Source: Schistocerca nitens
Taxonomy: Eukaryota; Arthropoda; Insecta; Orthoptera; Acrididae
Assembly: GCF_023898315.1 (NCBI RefSeq)
Contig: NC_064614.1
Coordinates: 77,264,501-77,328,500, forward strand
DNA: 64,000 bases
Direction of reading: 5' to 3'
Below, piece after piece: positions 12,489 through 24,544 of this stretch. Positions within the stretch are counted from its first letter, which is position 1; each line of letters starts with the position of its first letter. The translations under genes were made by a program, and so were the position numbers. The notes under the pieces are model-generated. The model was given only the letters and a program-made list of their open reading frames with translations. It did no database searches and had not been told where the DNA came from.

Positions 12489-12717
12489 CAGTTCATGACA
12501 AATTTCAAAACTCCGCCATCTCTCTCCCCACATCCACCACTGCTGGCGGCTCACCTCCAACTGCGCAACGCTACGCGCTGTTCACAGCCAGCTGCCTAAC
12601 ACTACAATGGCGAGTATTACAACAATGCAAAGGAGCCACAGACTGCACACAGCACAGCCAGTGATTTTCATACAGAGGTGGCGTTACCAATAAAAAAACC
12701 TAAACAGCCTACTTACA
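12124..12717 (-). repeat. 3' LTR of the gag-only element
   Basis: This direct repeat is near identical to 19739-20334. It contains an AT dinucleotide run (12431-12487) and AT-rich flanks that could hold the promoter and poly(A) signals. A purine-rich stretch of the minus strand just inside it (12718-12740, GGGGAGCATAGGGGC in that sense) is the likely polypurine tract. Confidence 0.88.
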
Positions 12718-15700
12718 TAGCCCCTATGCTCCCCACAAAAAATTTTACAAATGGTTTTGGGCAGTGGGCAATACATATTTGTTAAAATTTTTCATAATAG
12801 TAATTACAATAACAAAGAAATCAAATGCACACACTTATTGATACAATGTTGGTCAAAAGCTAAAATTTTCTCACAGTCCATAAAGACAGTCCTGATCATT
12901 CATCAAATTGCAGTGTTTTTCTCAAAGTCTGAGCAGTAAAAGAAAATGCACACGGAAGTAGTGGATTTCCATGCAGTCTTGAAGAAGTAGCGTTGTCCTT
13001 CCAACGGAAAGACAGTGCTGACTCTTGACATGCTGACAGGTAATGGGCCACAACAGAGCAAACCCACAGCGGAGTCAGTCGAAGTTTTGAAGAGTATTGG
13101 TGGGTAGTCATCACAGAGCAGACCTACTGTAGTCCTGGTAGAGATTACGGTATTGGTGGGCCACCAGAGGTGCAGACCCACTGCAGTCCTTGTAGAGATG
13201 ATGGTACTGGTGGGTCATCAAAGATGCAGACCCACTGTAGTCCTTGTAGAGATGGCCAGCAGCCATCTGTTGTGACTGTGCAGGTGCACAATCACCATTG
13301 AAGAGTCTTGCGGCTAATATAGCAAGTCCATAACCACCACTTGTGCACTCACAAAGTTTTTGGAATTGTCCTTAGAACCAGCAATGCTGTTATCCAGTCC
13401 CTTACTGAATTATTAACACACGTGCAAACACTAAGAGTCCCTACTTCTCACATATTGTCCATATACTATGACCAACAGAAACGTGTGCAGTGAAATGATA
13501 CTTAATTTGAAGAACTGGTGTCAATCACAATTTTATAACATAAGAATACAATTACAAAGGTACAAAATACATCATTAAAGAACATAACAATACAGATAAC
13601 ATATGTAGTACAGGTTTTACAATAGAATAGAAATAAACATATACATCGGTGTTACAAAAATAATGACATAAGTACATACATAAAGATCAGAATAAATTTT
13701 GAAACATCAACTTCACACATGAGCATTAAAACAAAACAGAATAAATAATGTCTAAACATCTTTACAAAGAAAATAACATATTATTAATGCAAATTATATT
13801 TGAGAATAACAGTATTCCTCATCATAGTGAATGTAGCTTAGTATTAGAAGAGAAAAAAAATTCTATGAAACAGTACACAGAGACAGGAAGAAAACAAATA
13901 CTCATGGGTACACAAACACATAGTGGGATAACACAAGGAAAGGACAGGGTTTCTTTTACTGCAGTATTTTGCAAACAAAACTTTCTTTACTTCTCGGAGA
14001 TCTCCCTTCGTTCCTCATTATTTCCAAAAAGTCCTATCAATACCTGCTTTCTCTACTCTGTTCATATTTCTTTCAAAATAATTACGGATCATTGTACAAT
14101 ACTCATTTTGGCCCAAAACGTTTTCATATACCTTCTATGCATTTCTTTCCATTCATCACAACTAGTTTCTTATATAGTCTACCCCATCTTAAGCTAACTT
14201 AAATCTACTGAGCTCAGATGCTAAACTAAGGGACGAGGCAATGCAGCAGCACATAAAACAATTAACGCAAACAGCAATGACAAAAAAGTGCAGATTTGCA
14301 AAGGAAGCAGCATTTTAGAAATTAGCGAAGCAATTGCAATATTACGACTAATATAAGGCAATGTGCAGTAAACAAGAAAAATAAATCTGGCTTAGCAGAG
14401 TAACACAAATTAAAATTCAGTAGCACTATGCCTGGCAAACAGCATAACTTATACCTAAACATGACAAAGTTCAAGCAGAAAAAGTATTACACTAAAAATG
14501 GCCATGTCTAATACCTATGTCACATCTTAACACTAGAGTGATGCATCACAATTTATTCTACAAAAGAAATTAACAAGTACTTGAAAAGAAAACTATGATT
14601 GCAGTTCCTGTGAAGGTAAATGTCTTTTTGTGCTCCCTCATTTTTTTTGAAAAAAATATTATTTACTCGATCTGTAGACAGAAAATATTTATATTAGTAC
14701 ATCTATAAAATTTTGTTTTAACCAATGCTGCAATGCAGCTAGAAACTAGATATTAAACAAAATGAGTAAATATGTACAAAGGAAGGCATGAAACATCATT
14801 CATTAGCCATAGGGCATTTCATAAGGTAGTACAGAAAATCTCTCAACTCTCGTAGAAAGACGCTTGTCATAATCAGGTGTGCAGATGTAAAAATATTTCT
14901 CGTCATTTCATTAGGCATTTCTGTAAATATCATAAATTAAGAGCTCCACAGTGTCAACATATGTTTTCAAGTTCGACCGTGTCGTTTTTGCGATGCTCTC
15001 TACAAAGGAACGCCAATAGCGAGGATAATGGCCTCCCCTTTTTTTTCTACCTGTGCCGCTGAAAGGGCTCGCAATAATGGCTTTTTCTCCAGGCGTCTGA
15101 CAGTTGGGTGCCCGCGACGCATTACGTGCAGGTGGTCACTGAACTTCCTTACCGAAATATTTATGACACCAGTTTCCGCTACAGTGACAGTCTCATATAA
15201 AAATATTTCACAGGTCAAGAATTACCGTTGCAAATCTGTAGAAACAAAATCCTATAAATATAAGAGCGTCCAAAAAATTTTCGCCAGCATTGTGATACAT
15301 TCACCCATTTACACACATTTCATAACCTTAAAGTACGATTTCTCGGTTTCCAACATCCTTTTTCACAAACCACAGTCCCTAAACACTATTCATCACTCCT
15401 TACCTTATTATACATATACATATTCGTCGACACTTCAATATTTCACCGTAACATACGTAGCATAATCAGATTCCTCATATAGCATCATCTCATTGATAAT
15501 AAACATACCTCAACAACATAATACACATCGTCGCCGTAATAATGACATCATAAAACCTCAGTCAAATCTCAAAAACGTCGTAGCTTCCTCCAATAATTTC
15601 AAAACCTAAAAAAATTCTCTGCTCATGTCAAAAGTGTCATCTGCCTCAAACGTACTTTAAAATCATGATCCCTTACCAAATACATCATTCAAAGCTCTCA

Positions 15701-17063
15701 TAGTATCACAATGGTTCCAAAAAAATATGAGCATTTCACAAAGTACAGACAAAATACAATTTCATAAGTGTGAAAAGTTATCCAACTGTGTAATTACGTA
15801 AACATCTGTCACTGATGTAATAAAAAAAATGTTTGTCTCTCAGTTAAATGATCTGATAGCTGTGTAATACTGTGTTGGAGAAATATGGTACCGATGTGTA
15901 AAGTTGTATAAGCAAATACCATATTAGCTAGGGCTCCTTGTGCTCGCCAAACACATGATACACAAAGTAAGTGTGTACCCCCCTGAGGATTAATGTAATT
16001 ATACCCTCAGATGTTATAGATTACAGCAATGGAATGAAATGTATCACGGAAAACCTTTGTATTATTGTACTCCAAATATCTTTAAAAATAAATATTTTAA
16101 GTACAAAATCAATCACTCAAATACGTGTCCTGTAGCGCTAAATGTGCGTCTTGTTGCAACATAATCTCTGTGGAAGTGTCATAGTTATCGTCCTCCGAAA
16201 GCTAAGTTCTGCAGAAGTCAATGAACTTACCTCATGATAAACAAAAGTGAAATGCTTTGCGTATAGATATCGTAGTTATTATGCTTATTGGTGTGATGAA
16301 GAAAGTACTGTACCGTAACGTATTGTTGTGCCACGAAAAAGGCTGTCTCATTGCTGCTATGCCACAAAAGTTACTACTAAAACATGTTTTACTTTCCAGA
16401 ATAAAACAGAAAACTGTGCGGATATAAAACAGAAACACTGCAAAAGTAACATTGTAAATTGTCACTCATTAGTAGCGTCGTGATAAAATCGTGCAGCTGT
16501 CACATAAACTAACCACTATGTAATCTGGTATCTCACTGAAAGTACTTTAAATCCAGAACGTATTTTCAAGTAAACCAAAATGTTGCATTAGAATCTCGTT
16601 AGCAGTACCAGTATGTGTCCTAAGTATGTAAGCCTGATAGTCGTTACGTAATCGTGCAACTAACAAGCAAGAATGTACAAATACAACACTGTGTCGTCTG
16701 TTCACTATAACAATGCATTCGTCACTTCTGTTTAAAAATGTTCCCTAGGTTCTAGACTGGATATTTAACTTCAAACATTGTTGCATGTTAACAGTTTCTT
16801 AAGTCTTACAAAGCATACTAGTAATGTAAAGTGAAAAGTTTTATGGCAAAGACAAAGTTAAAAAGCAGATTATCTTTCAATAAACGGTTTAACATGTGAA
16901 ATGTGGTGTAAACCTTTACTCTTCCTAGTACGCAGACTTTCAACTGAAAAGCAATTGTCATGTTTTATACGTCGGTAAGGAATGCTAAAATTTTTCTCAA
17001 GGCTAGCGTCTTATGTTATTTTTCTCGGAGCCAGCGGGCGCACGCGGCTGCCTGCTGTGCGAG
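12718..17063 (-). other. Long noncoding interior of the gag-only LTR element
   Basis: The 4.3 kb between the gag stop and the 3' LTR is AT-rich and has no long minus-strand frame. The plus-strand frames at 13748-14197 and 15028-15465 look like chance. No YxDD, DTG or DDE motif was found on either strand. A short tandem repeat lies at 13058-13262. Confidence 0.7.
13058..13262. repeat. Tandem repeat of about 54 bp
   Basis: Units starting GCARACCYAC occur at about 13058, 13119, 13173 and 13227, with spacings of 61, 54 and 54 bp. Each contains CAGTCCTTGTAGAGAT-like and GGTGGGYCAYCA-like phrases. The repeat sits inside the noncoding part of the LTR element. Confidence 0.75.
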
Positions 17064-19439
17064 TCATTGTCTGTCTCTTTGTTGGTGCCCGTCGTTATTG
17101 GGATTTGGAGACCTAACTTCTACAAATTCACCGTGACGAAAGGGCCTTGCCGTGTATAAATCCCGCCAGTTCTGATGCAATTCAGGTCTGTCGTTACGAA
17201 TATATCGTCTGTCGTCATGTCGGTAGGTTCCGCAGTTTCTTCCTTGTCCGTCACGTGATGGAGAATTTCTCCCTGAATCGTAACTGTGCGTCGAACTGTT
17301 GCGTCTGAAGTTATTCTGCCTCCCTTGATAATAATTGTTTTGGTTCCCATATTGTCTGTTTCTCTGATTGTCTCTGTAATAGTCATTACCGCGGAGAGGT
17401 GATCTTTCCCTGTAATTATTACTACTCTGCCAACGGTTGTCATACGGGTGGTGTCTGTTTTGGTCACGATTTACGTTATAAGAATAGCCTTGTCGTGTAT
17501 TATTTCTGTCATCGCGGAATTGTGACAGATGTGACCTGTAACTGTTGTGCTCCTGTTCCCGCGTTCCCCGATTGTCAGGGTCAATTTCCAGTTCTTGTAA
17601 CAGTCCCTGAAAAGCCTCAATGTCTTCTTTGCAACGTCCTGCTAAAATAATATGTCGTAAATGTTCAGGTAATTTGATTAAGCAAATGCGGAAGAGTTCT
17701 GAGGGGCTGTATGGGTTTGACAGGTACTGATTCTTGTGCAACATGTCTTCAAAATATTTCACAAGACTGGAGAATTCAGATTGTTCGAAATGTTTCATCA
17801 TTACGATGCCATGTTTTACTCGGTCTTGTGTGGCTTGACACCAATATGCTGAGAGGAAGGCATGGTAAAATTCTCCTTCACTGTGGCAATCGTGAATGAC
17901 CGGTCGCATTCTTACAGCTGGTTCATTCTCTAAGTAGCCACACATAAATTCTAATCTGTGTTCTAACGACCAGTTGGGAGGAAAACAATGAGAGAATTGA
18001 TGGAGCCATGCTTGTGTATGAATGTCGTTGCCAGAATTCTTGAATGTTTTGAATTTACGTGTAGTAATGAACAGCTTATAGTCAAAATCATCATGTCGGC
18101 AAGTCGCATGTCGGTCATTGTTACGTCGTTTCGGCGGTTCCATCTCAAAATTCGATGTACCTTGGAAATTTCTTTCATAATTTCCGAAGTGCCCTGTGTT
18201 GTTATTTTGTGTCTGTTCCGTATTTCTATGTCCCTCTTCCCGTACTGGAGCGCGAGTGTCCTCTGAAATATGTAATTCTTGTATTACTTGTGCCAAATGA
18301 TCTTGTACTTCCCGGATTTCTCTTTTGTACTGTGTATTGATTTGATTTTGATTTTGTTTGAATTTTCTAATTTGTTCATACTCTTCTGTGTCAGTGAAGG
18401 CTACAGGTCTTGTGTCATTCAGATCATCATCTACCTTTGTAGATAAGTTAGTGACTTGATCCGAAAGTTAGGCTACTTTCTCCGATAGTGAACACATTTC
18501 CTCAGTGTGTTTTTCTGAACCAAGTTTCAGAGTGTCCATTTGTGTTGAAATCGAATATACTGTGTCCTTCAAGTTTTCCTGAGTTTTTGCAAGTTGCATA
18601 ACCGAATCGGTAGATGCAACTGAGTCAAATTTAGCTTGCAAGGTCTCATGATTTTCATGAACAATAGTTTGCAGTTCTTTTATGGCTGCTTCGTGATTCT
18701 GTAATGCATTTTCATGCCGCGAAAAAATAGGTTGAAAATGCTCACAAATTTGAGTTTTTACGTCATTACAGACCTTTTGACATTTCGATTCAATGTTATG
18801 TAGCTCAGTAGTTAAATCTTCACGTGTTTGCTCAATAGTTTGTTCCAATGAGTCTAACTTTTTATAAATTTGTTCCATTGTGTCTAATTTTTTAAGATTT
18901 TGTTCCATTGTGTCTAACTTTTGAAGCTTTTGCTGTGTTTGACTCTGATTTTGTTCCATTTGTTTCTGATTTTGTTCAAGCGTTGTGTCTAACTTTTGTA
19001 GCCTTTGTCCCATTTGTTGCATTAACTGTAATAACAATGCACTGGTGTCTGAAACACGTTCCTCAGTGCTTTTCGGCAGTGAAGTTGCACCGGCAACATT
19101 CACATTTTGACAAGCAGAAAATGTGTCTTGACTTATTTGAGAAAACGGTGAGGACCCAAATCCTGAATCCACAGCATTTGCGAGATTGTTTCCTGTCATT
19201 TCGGATTCCTGAGGCGAGCTGTCGCCGACCGATCGATCGATAATGCTTCCCTGTTCTCTAATTGTTTCACTGTCTACACCATTGTTTGTCGCCCGCTCCA
19301 TTTCCCTATGCACAATTACCAAATTACTACTTTTAACATTAGTTAATTCATTACTCGGTGGCGCTAACACACTGCTTTCGTCTTTACTGTCATTTCTCAG
19401 TTTACTTTGGAGCCTAGTATTACGTTTTTCACACGCCAT
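17064..19439 (-). pseudogene. gag-like ORF of the LTR element, split by one stop
   Basis: The frame starts at the ATG at 19437-19439 (MACEKRNTRL) and ends at the TGA at 17064-17066, about 790 codons, broken by a single TAA at 18468-18470. The same frame continues after that stop. The first part is a long coiled coil rich in Gln, Leu, Lys and Met with repeated KLDTMEQ units (about 18840-18990). The second part has the FKTFKNSGNDIHTQAWLHQF segment expected of a Ty3/Gypsy-type capsid region, then a basic tail rich in Arg, Asn and Tyr. No CCHC zinc knuckle is visible. Gag would assemble the particle and bind RNA. Whether this copy is inactive, or the stop is read through, cannot be told from sequence. 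Confidence 0.8.
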
Positions 19440-19738
19440 TATTGTCACAGTATTTCACACGACAACACAGAAAAACACAATTTGAAGAGCAAAAATAAGA
19501 GAACACATTAACATAATACTGAAAATAATATCTAGTTAATTGCAGCTGCGAAATACTTGGTGCAAATCTACATGCATGCCACAACTGTTTTACTGTACAA
19601 CAATGAAAGACTGCAACTACAAAGGAGATTTTCTCTACAATTACGCGCTAGCAATAAACAAAAGCTACACTAATTACACAAACTACAAGAAAAAATCAGA
19701 AGATTCCAGTGAGGTATCCTCGGCTAAGGGTCGACATA
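19440..19738 (-). other. Leader of the LTR element
   Basis: This lies between the 5' LTR and the gag ATG. A canonical primer-binding site (TGG start just after the LTR) is not seen. The bases next to the LTR read TATGTCGACCC on the minus strand. Confidence 0.5.
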
Positions 19739-20042
19739 TGAAACGTCCCCTTTTGAATAATTTTACAAGACTGTGCTTAAACTGACGCATAATATTTTTA
19801 GCGCAACGCAATCTGACTTTCAATAATCTCTACAAGAGAATGGCCCTGACTAACTTTAAACTATACCTTTTACAAATCACTTACCTCACAAAAATCTTCG
19901 CTACTCAAGCTACTGCAATACAGCGAGCGCCACTACTGCCAGCTAAATAAAAGATTCAAACTACTGAAGGCACTAACTACTGATAGGGATAGTTAGCAAA
20001 TGAAAGATATTAATAGAGAACACACAATGTATTTACCTTAAT

Positions 20043-20105
<63 letters not shown>

Positions 20106-20334
20106 CAGTTAATGACAAATTTCAAAACTCCGCCATCTCTCTCCCCACATCCACCACTGCTGGCGGCTCACCTCCAACTGCGCAACGCTACGCGCTGTTC
20201 ACAGCCAGCTGCCTAACACTACAATGGCGAGTATTACAACAATGCAAAGCAGCCACAGACTGCACACAGCACAGCCAGTGATTTTCATACAGAGGTGGCG
20301 TTACCAATAAAAAAACCTAAACAGCCTATTTACA
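19739..20334 (-). repeat. 5' LTR of the gag-only element
   Basis: This is the partner of 12124-12717, with an AT run at 20046-20104. Because gag faces left, this copy should have driven transcription. Confidence 0.88.
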
Positions 20335-20570
20335 ATGTCTTCACGAATTGTTCCCAAATTGTTGGATTGGATGCAGATAACCTGTATCGCGGCTGGCCCG
20401 TGCTATGAATTAGACGCCTGTAGACGTTTTATGCGGTGAAATCTGAAAGGCGCTGTGTACAAGGACTTACCAACTACACCTAGTGATATGAAACTATGTA
20501 TTACTGCATCTAGCCCGACATCTCCACTGAAATGCTAGCACGCATGCAGCAGTCGTTCCATACCGGAATG
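20335..20570 (+). pseudogene. Transposase DDE relic, continuation after the LTR element
   Basis: With one copy of the ATGT duplication removed, the frame left at 12123 continues here as LHELFPNCWIG. LAR and TPVDVLCGEI follow, corresponding to the RSPDLTP-D-F-WG region (third catalytic residue). Stops are present. The in-frame continuity proves that the LTR element landed inside this gene. Confidence 0.68.
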
Positions 20571-20879
20571 GAAGCGTCAAGTTTCGCTGCCGGTGGTCAT
20601 TCTGTGATGGTCAGTTGTCTCATTACTGGTCAGAATCCACATAGCTAGTGTCTGCACTTTGGTGTGTGCTACCACGGGTACTCCACAACTGCCAGTCTGG
20701 GAACTTTTCAAACTACTTTGTGAAAGACTGGCACTAGAATCCTACAACTAACACCGCTGACGTTCTAATTTACCAATATTTGCGATTATGCTCTTTTCCC
20801 TTTAGAAAAGTGTATGCCTGCACAAAAAATGCGCTTCCTAAATATTATTACAATCTTTTGACTGGCTAGCAATACTAGC

Positions 20880-22263
20880 TCCTGACTATCAGTCCATTTT
20901 GTGAAAACCGCATGTGAGAAATACTTTCCATTTCCTCAATATTTGCGTTGCAAGATTTGGGTGGTTCGCCCTGCAAGGACTCAAGTCTTCCAAGCGACAC
21001 AACCTCCATGTTTGTAACTTTATGTACGTACTTCCCATTGAAATTCTGTAGTGAACTTCCTTGGTCCATCTACCATCCATACGCCTTGCTACAAGTCTCA
21101 CCAGTCTCTAATTTTCATTCGATCTAGAAACTTATGTTTCACATCAATTAACTGTCTGAACAATTTTTATATTTTAATGTCTTCTCTGGCAATTTCCAGC
21201 ATGGATTTCTTATTTCTTTAAACAGCCGTAGGTCAAAACAGATAATTAGCACTCAATATTAATATTCTGTTCTTGATATGTTGAAGGCTTACGCTTTAAA
21301 TCTATTTCATTTACAAAACACGACAGCTAGAACAGTTCACTTCTTTTGCTGCCCATCTTGTTAATGTCTTACGTTTCCCTAATCATGATTTTCAGTTGCA
21401 CATTCAAACTTGCACTATTAAATTCCCCCTTTCGTCTTTTGGTTTAATAGGGCTATATGACAGTACTGCAATGTCATCGGCGAAGCGACGATGTTCCGTT
21501 ACATCCATTACTTTATCTCTTATATTGATATTATTATCTCAATATTGCTTTTACTCCCATGAACTTACATATCTGAGTCTAATTGTGCCCCTGCAATATT
21601 TCTCTCATTGCACTTCTGCAGCTGGCCTCTGTTGCTGTTAGCCCAGCAATCGAATTTTCCTCTCTTAATTGGCCTGTATAGCTATCTTTTCTTGCTTACT
21701 CATTATAATAAGCTTTCATGTAATAAATTTCCTTTAGTCGTTGTTTAGGAAAAGATTTCAAAAGCTACTCTTTCTCCGAACTTCCCATAGCATTACACAA
21801 CTCTACTTCAAGTTCTCAGTTATAGAAACTTCTTCTTCAGATCACTGTTAGTCTACGACGGCACACATATGGTTTCATTGACGAACGGTTCCTTTGCTTT
21901 CAGCAGTTCCGCTATCTTACCTGATTCGGTTACATCTTGTAATACACAGTAATTCTTACGGATACTATAGTTTTCTGAATTCGAAGTTAAGCTAACCAGT
22001 ACTCTCCTAATTTGTAGGCCACATTTCTTTAATTTTGTTCTACTTCCTGGCTTTTTTTGTACTAAATGTGTTGTAATGCAGCGCGTTCCATTCAACGGGC
22101 CTAAGTATTCCATTATTTCTGCTAAAAGTACTACGTCTGTGTACCTTAGAACTGATAATATCATCGCCTTGTATTTTAACTGCACTTTCTTCACATCAAA
22201 TGTATGAGACAACAGTGCAATAAACAGATTTCTCAGTTCCAGGTGTGTTCGTGCCCGCTTCAT
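20880..22263 (-). pseudogene. Degenerate LINE reverse-transcriptase relic (tentative)
   Basis: On the minus strand, 21463-21489 reads RFADDIAVL, the YxDD-type box of non-LTR reverse transcriptases. Flanking pieces include ARRMDGRWTKEVHY (about 21030-21080), like the C-terminal region of some LINE proteins. An open frame at 21853-22263 in the same direction lies upstream but shows no motif. The call rests mainly on the FADD box. Confidence 0.4.
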
Positions 22264-22289
22264 ACGGCACGGAAGTGTGCAGTCGATGT

Positions 22290-22680
22290 ATATGGCAAGT
22301 GAGACACCGTGTCGCCGTTAACGCCCACCCCCAGGCAGCCACTTGTTCCGCCGGTAGATTTAAGGGGCCGCCGGATTAGGGCGAGTTATAAATGGGAGAA
22401 ATTTGCGAGCTGCGAGCCGAGAAAGCTGGCTAATTGGTCGTGCGAACTGTGCAGATTAACTGAGATCAGCCGCAAGACCGCGGTCGCACGCGTTACACTT
22501 GTCAGCCTTACTTCCTCTCCCTCCATAACCCCCCCCCCCCCACTCAATCCCATCCTCATCCCCCAGGTTGGCCATGCCAGTCCACGGCCGCTCGGCCCGA
22601 TGCCAGCACAACTTTGTCCGGCACGCAATCATACGGTCCTCGTGGCATTCCATTAAATGAGCGTGGAACGGAAGTTTAAC
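22290..22680. other. Second GC-rich unique island
   Basis: This is a short GC-rich block with a C homopolymer near 22530 and mixed AT-rich motifs (GGGCGAGTTATAAATGGG). The frames on both strands look like composition artefacts. The block resembles the islands at 1-1500 and 30500-31680 in texture. A regulatory role is possible but not shown. Confidence 0.3.
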
Positions 22681-22931
22681 TTAATGTAGAATGATTTTTT
22701 TTATCTGTATCCGTTTGCTGTAAATGTATGTGGCGTATTTGCTGGCTGTTATGGAACTACTTCCATAGCCGACATGGCTGATAAACACTACAGGCTGGGC
22801 GCAGCATATTCGAAAATGACATTATGTAATTACTTATAAATTTCACTAAACAAGTCCTAAACCTCCACATGTGTATAATGGTAACGGATATGTGAAACGC
22901 ACATGCAAACACCTGCATGCACACGCGGTCG

Positions 22932-22980
<49 letters not shown>

Positions 22981-23542
22981 GTGCTCATTCCACTGACATA
23001 TATTGTCAACAAAAGAAGTGTGGTGTGCGTACTGTAAGACCTTCAGTACACACACCATCAAATTATTTGAGTTGTCGATCTAACGAAGTAGGCGTGTGTC
23101 AGCAATATGTCTCGTGGTCTTAGCGTGGCGTGTTTATCTTCTGCCGTTAGGTCAGACGATAGGAATGCCACTTGCACGCTTAGAGTAGCAGATTGACGGT
23201 GACCAACTTTAAACAGAACTTGATTAATTTCCACACACATTTATTAAAATAATAACAAGCATAAAAATTACTTAACTTGGTTCTGGATGCTATTTACAAT
23301 TGACAATCTGAAGTTCCTTTGGTACTGGTACGTTAATCTTATTCTCACATATATCTCTGATACTTGACAAAAGTGTTTACACATTCATCTTCATAGCTGT
23401 GTACAGGAATATAGTAATCTTATTAAGTGCAGACTGAAACTTGACTATAGACTGGTACAGACAAATGTAGAACTCGTACAGACTAATGCTGACTAGTACA
23501 GACTGGTGCAGACAAATGCAGACTGACTAACTGGAGGTCTGT
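22681..23542. other. AT-rich DNA with a CA microsatellite
   Basis: A CA dinucleotide run of about 44 bp lies at 22933-22977. At 23440-23530 the phrase CAGACTGGTACAGAC-like repeats several times (CAGACTRRTRCAGAC), a small decayed minisatellite. No gene was seen. Confidence 0.5.
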
Positions 23543-23758
23543 ACACTCGTTATAGCCGGCCGGGGTGGCCAAGCTGTTAAAGGCGCTACAGTCTGGAACC
23601 GCGCGACCACTGCGGTCGCAGGTTCGAATCCTGCCTCGGGCATGGATGTGTGTGATGTCCTTAGGTTAGTTAGGTTTAAGTAGTTCTAAGTTCTAGGGAA
23701 CTGATGACCATAGAACTTAAGTCCCATAGTGCTCAGAGCCATTTGAACACTCGTTATA
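23543..23758 (+). mobile_element. Full-length SINE with 12 bp duplication
   Basis: The body (23555-23746) starts GCCGGCCGGGGTGGCC and has B box GGTTCGAATCC and the shared body GTCCTTAGGTTAGTTAGG. The perfect duplication ACACTCGTTATA lies at 23543-23554 and 23747-23758. Confidence 0.95.
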
Positions 23759-23985
23759 ATACCTCACGCGTTCATGTATCACTGCGGGAGTGTGATCTGC
23801 GAGGAGTGAAGGTTCTACGTTGGCAGCGATCTCATTGGCTGTGTTACATATTAATACGCGGATTGGCGGAAGCAGAATTTGGTCCGTGTCTATGGCAGCG
23901 CCATCTCGTAGTGCGGAGACGGACGAGCGATGCGCCTGCGCTGGTGTGCTTAGCGGGGCGCGCTCTAGTGGAAAAAAAAAAAAAA

Positions 23986-24240
23986 AGGGGAGCGAGGTGG
24001 CGCAGTGGTTAGCACACTGGACTCGCATTCGGGAGGACGACGGTTCAATCCCGTCTCCGGCCATCCTGATTTAGGTTTTCCGTGATTTCCCTAAATCGTC
24101 TCAGGCAAATGCCGGGATGGTTCCTTTGAAAGGGCACGGCCGATTTCCTTCCCAATCCCTCCCTAACCCGAGCTTGCGCTCCGTCTCTAATCACCTCGTT
24201 GTCGACGGGACGTTAAACACTAACCACCACCACCACCATG
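23986..24240 (+). mobile_element. Second SINE family, better-preserved copy
   Basis: The head GAGGTGGCGCAGTGGTTAGC and B box GGTTCAATCCC are followed by ATCCTGATTTAGG, CCTAAATCG, GGCAAATGCCGGG and GTCGACGGGACG. The copy ends in an ACC trinucleotide run (24223-24238). An A homopolymer (23971-23984) lies just upstream. Confidence 0.88.
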
Positions 24241-24544
24241 TAGTGGGAAAGTTGTGTACACGCTGACTACGCGGAACTGTGTACACAACAAGAAGAGAGG
24301 TCCTACTTCAGCATATTTATGAAAATTAGTGTCATTATTCGAATTCGAAGAACTAACCAAACTGTTTGTTATCATGAAAATAACTCCATTGTGTTGCAAT
24401 TTAATTGACAAAACAACTTATATGTTGCTTAAATCCTATAGTGTTCTGAGAGGTATACCAGACATCAGCGGACACAAATTCGGTTCTTGTTCATTCGTGA
24501 TCTCCGGTTTCAGGATAATAATGTAATTTTGATCTTTTCGGTGT

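Larger units (their letters stand above)
12124..20334 (-). mobile_element. LTR retrotransposon carrying gag only
   Basis: Two direct repeats of 594 and 596 bp (12124-12717 and 19739-20334) bracket 7.0 kb. They begin TGAAAC and end TTACA, so TG...CA, and are flanked by the 4 bp duplication ATGT (12120-12123 and 20335-20338). The internal genes face left, so the right repeat is the 5' LTR. The LTRs differ at only about seven places outside the AT run, which suggests a fairly recent insertion. The interior has one gag-like frame (17064-19439) and then 4.3 kb without any protease, reverse transcriptase, RNase H or integrase motif. It is therefore probably non-autonomous and relied on enzymes from a relative. 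Confidence 0.88.

Noticed and set aside
17064..18296. A separate 410-codon protein
   Set aside because: It has no ATG (TTG start) and is the same frame as the frame upstream of the TAA at 18468, so it is the second half of gag.
22757..23123. Open frames over the CA repeat
   Set aside because: The proteins are runs of Cys-Val or Thr-His coded by the microsatellite.
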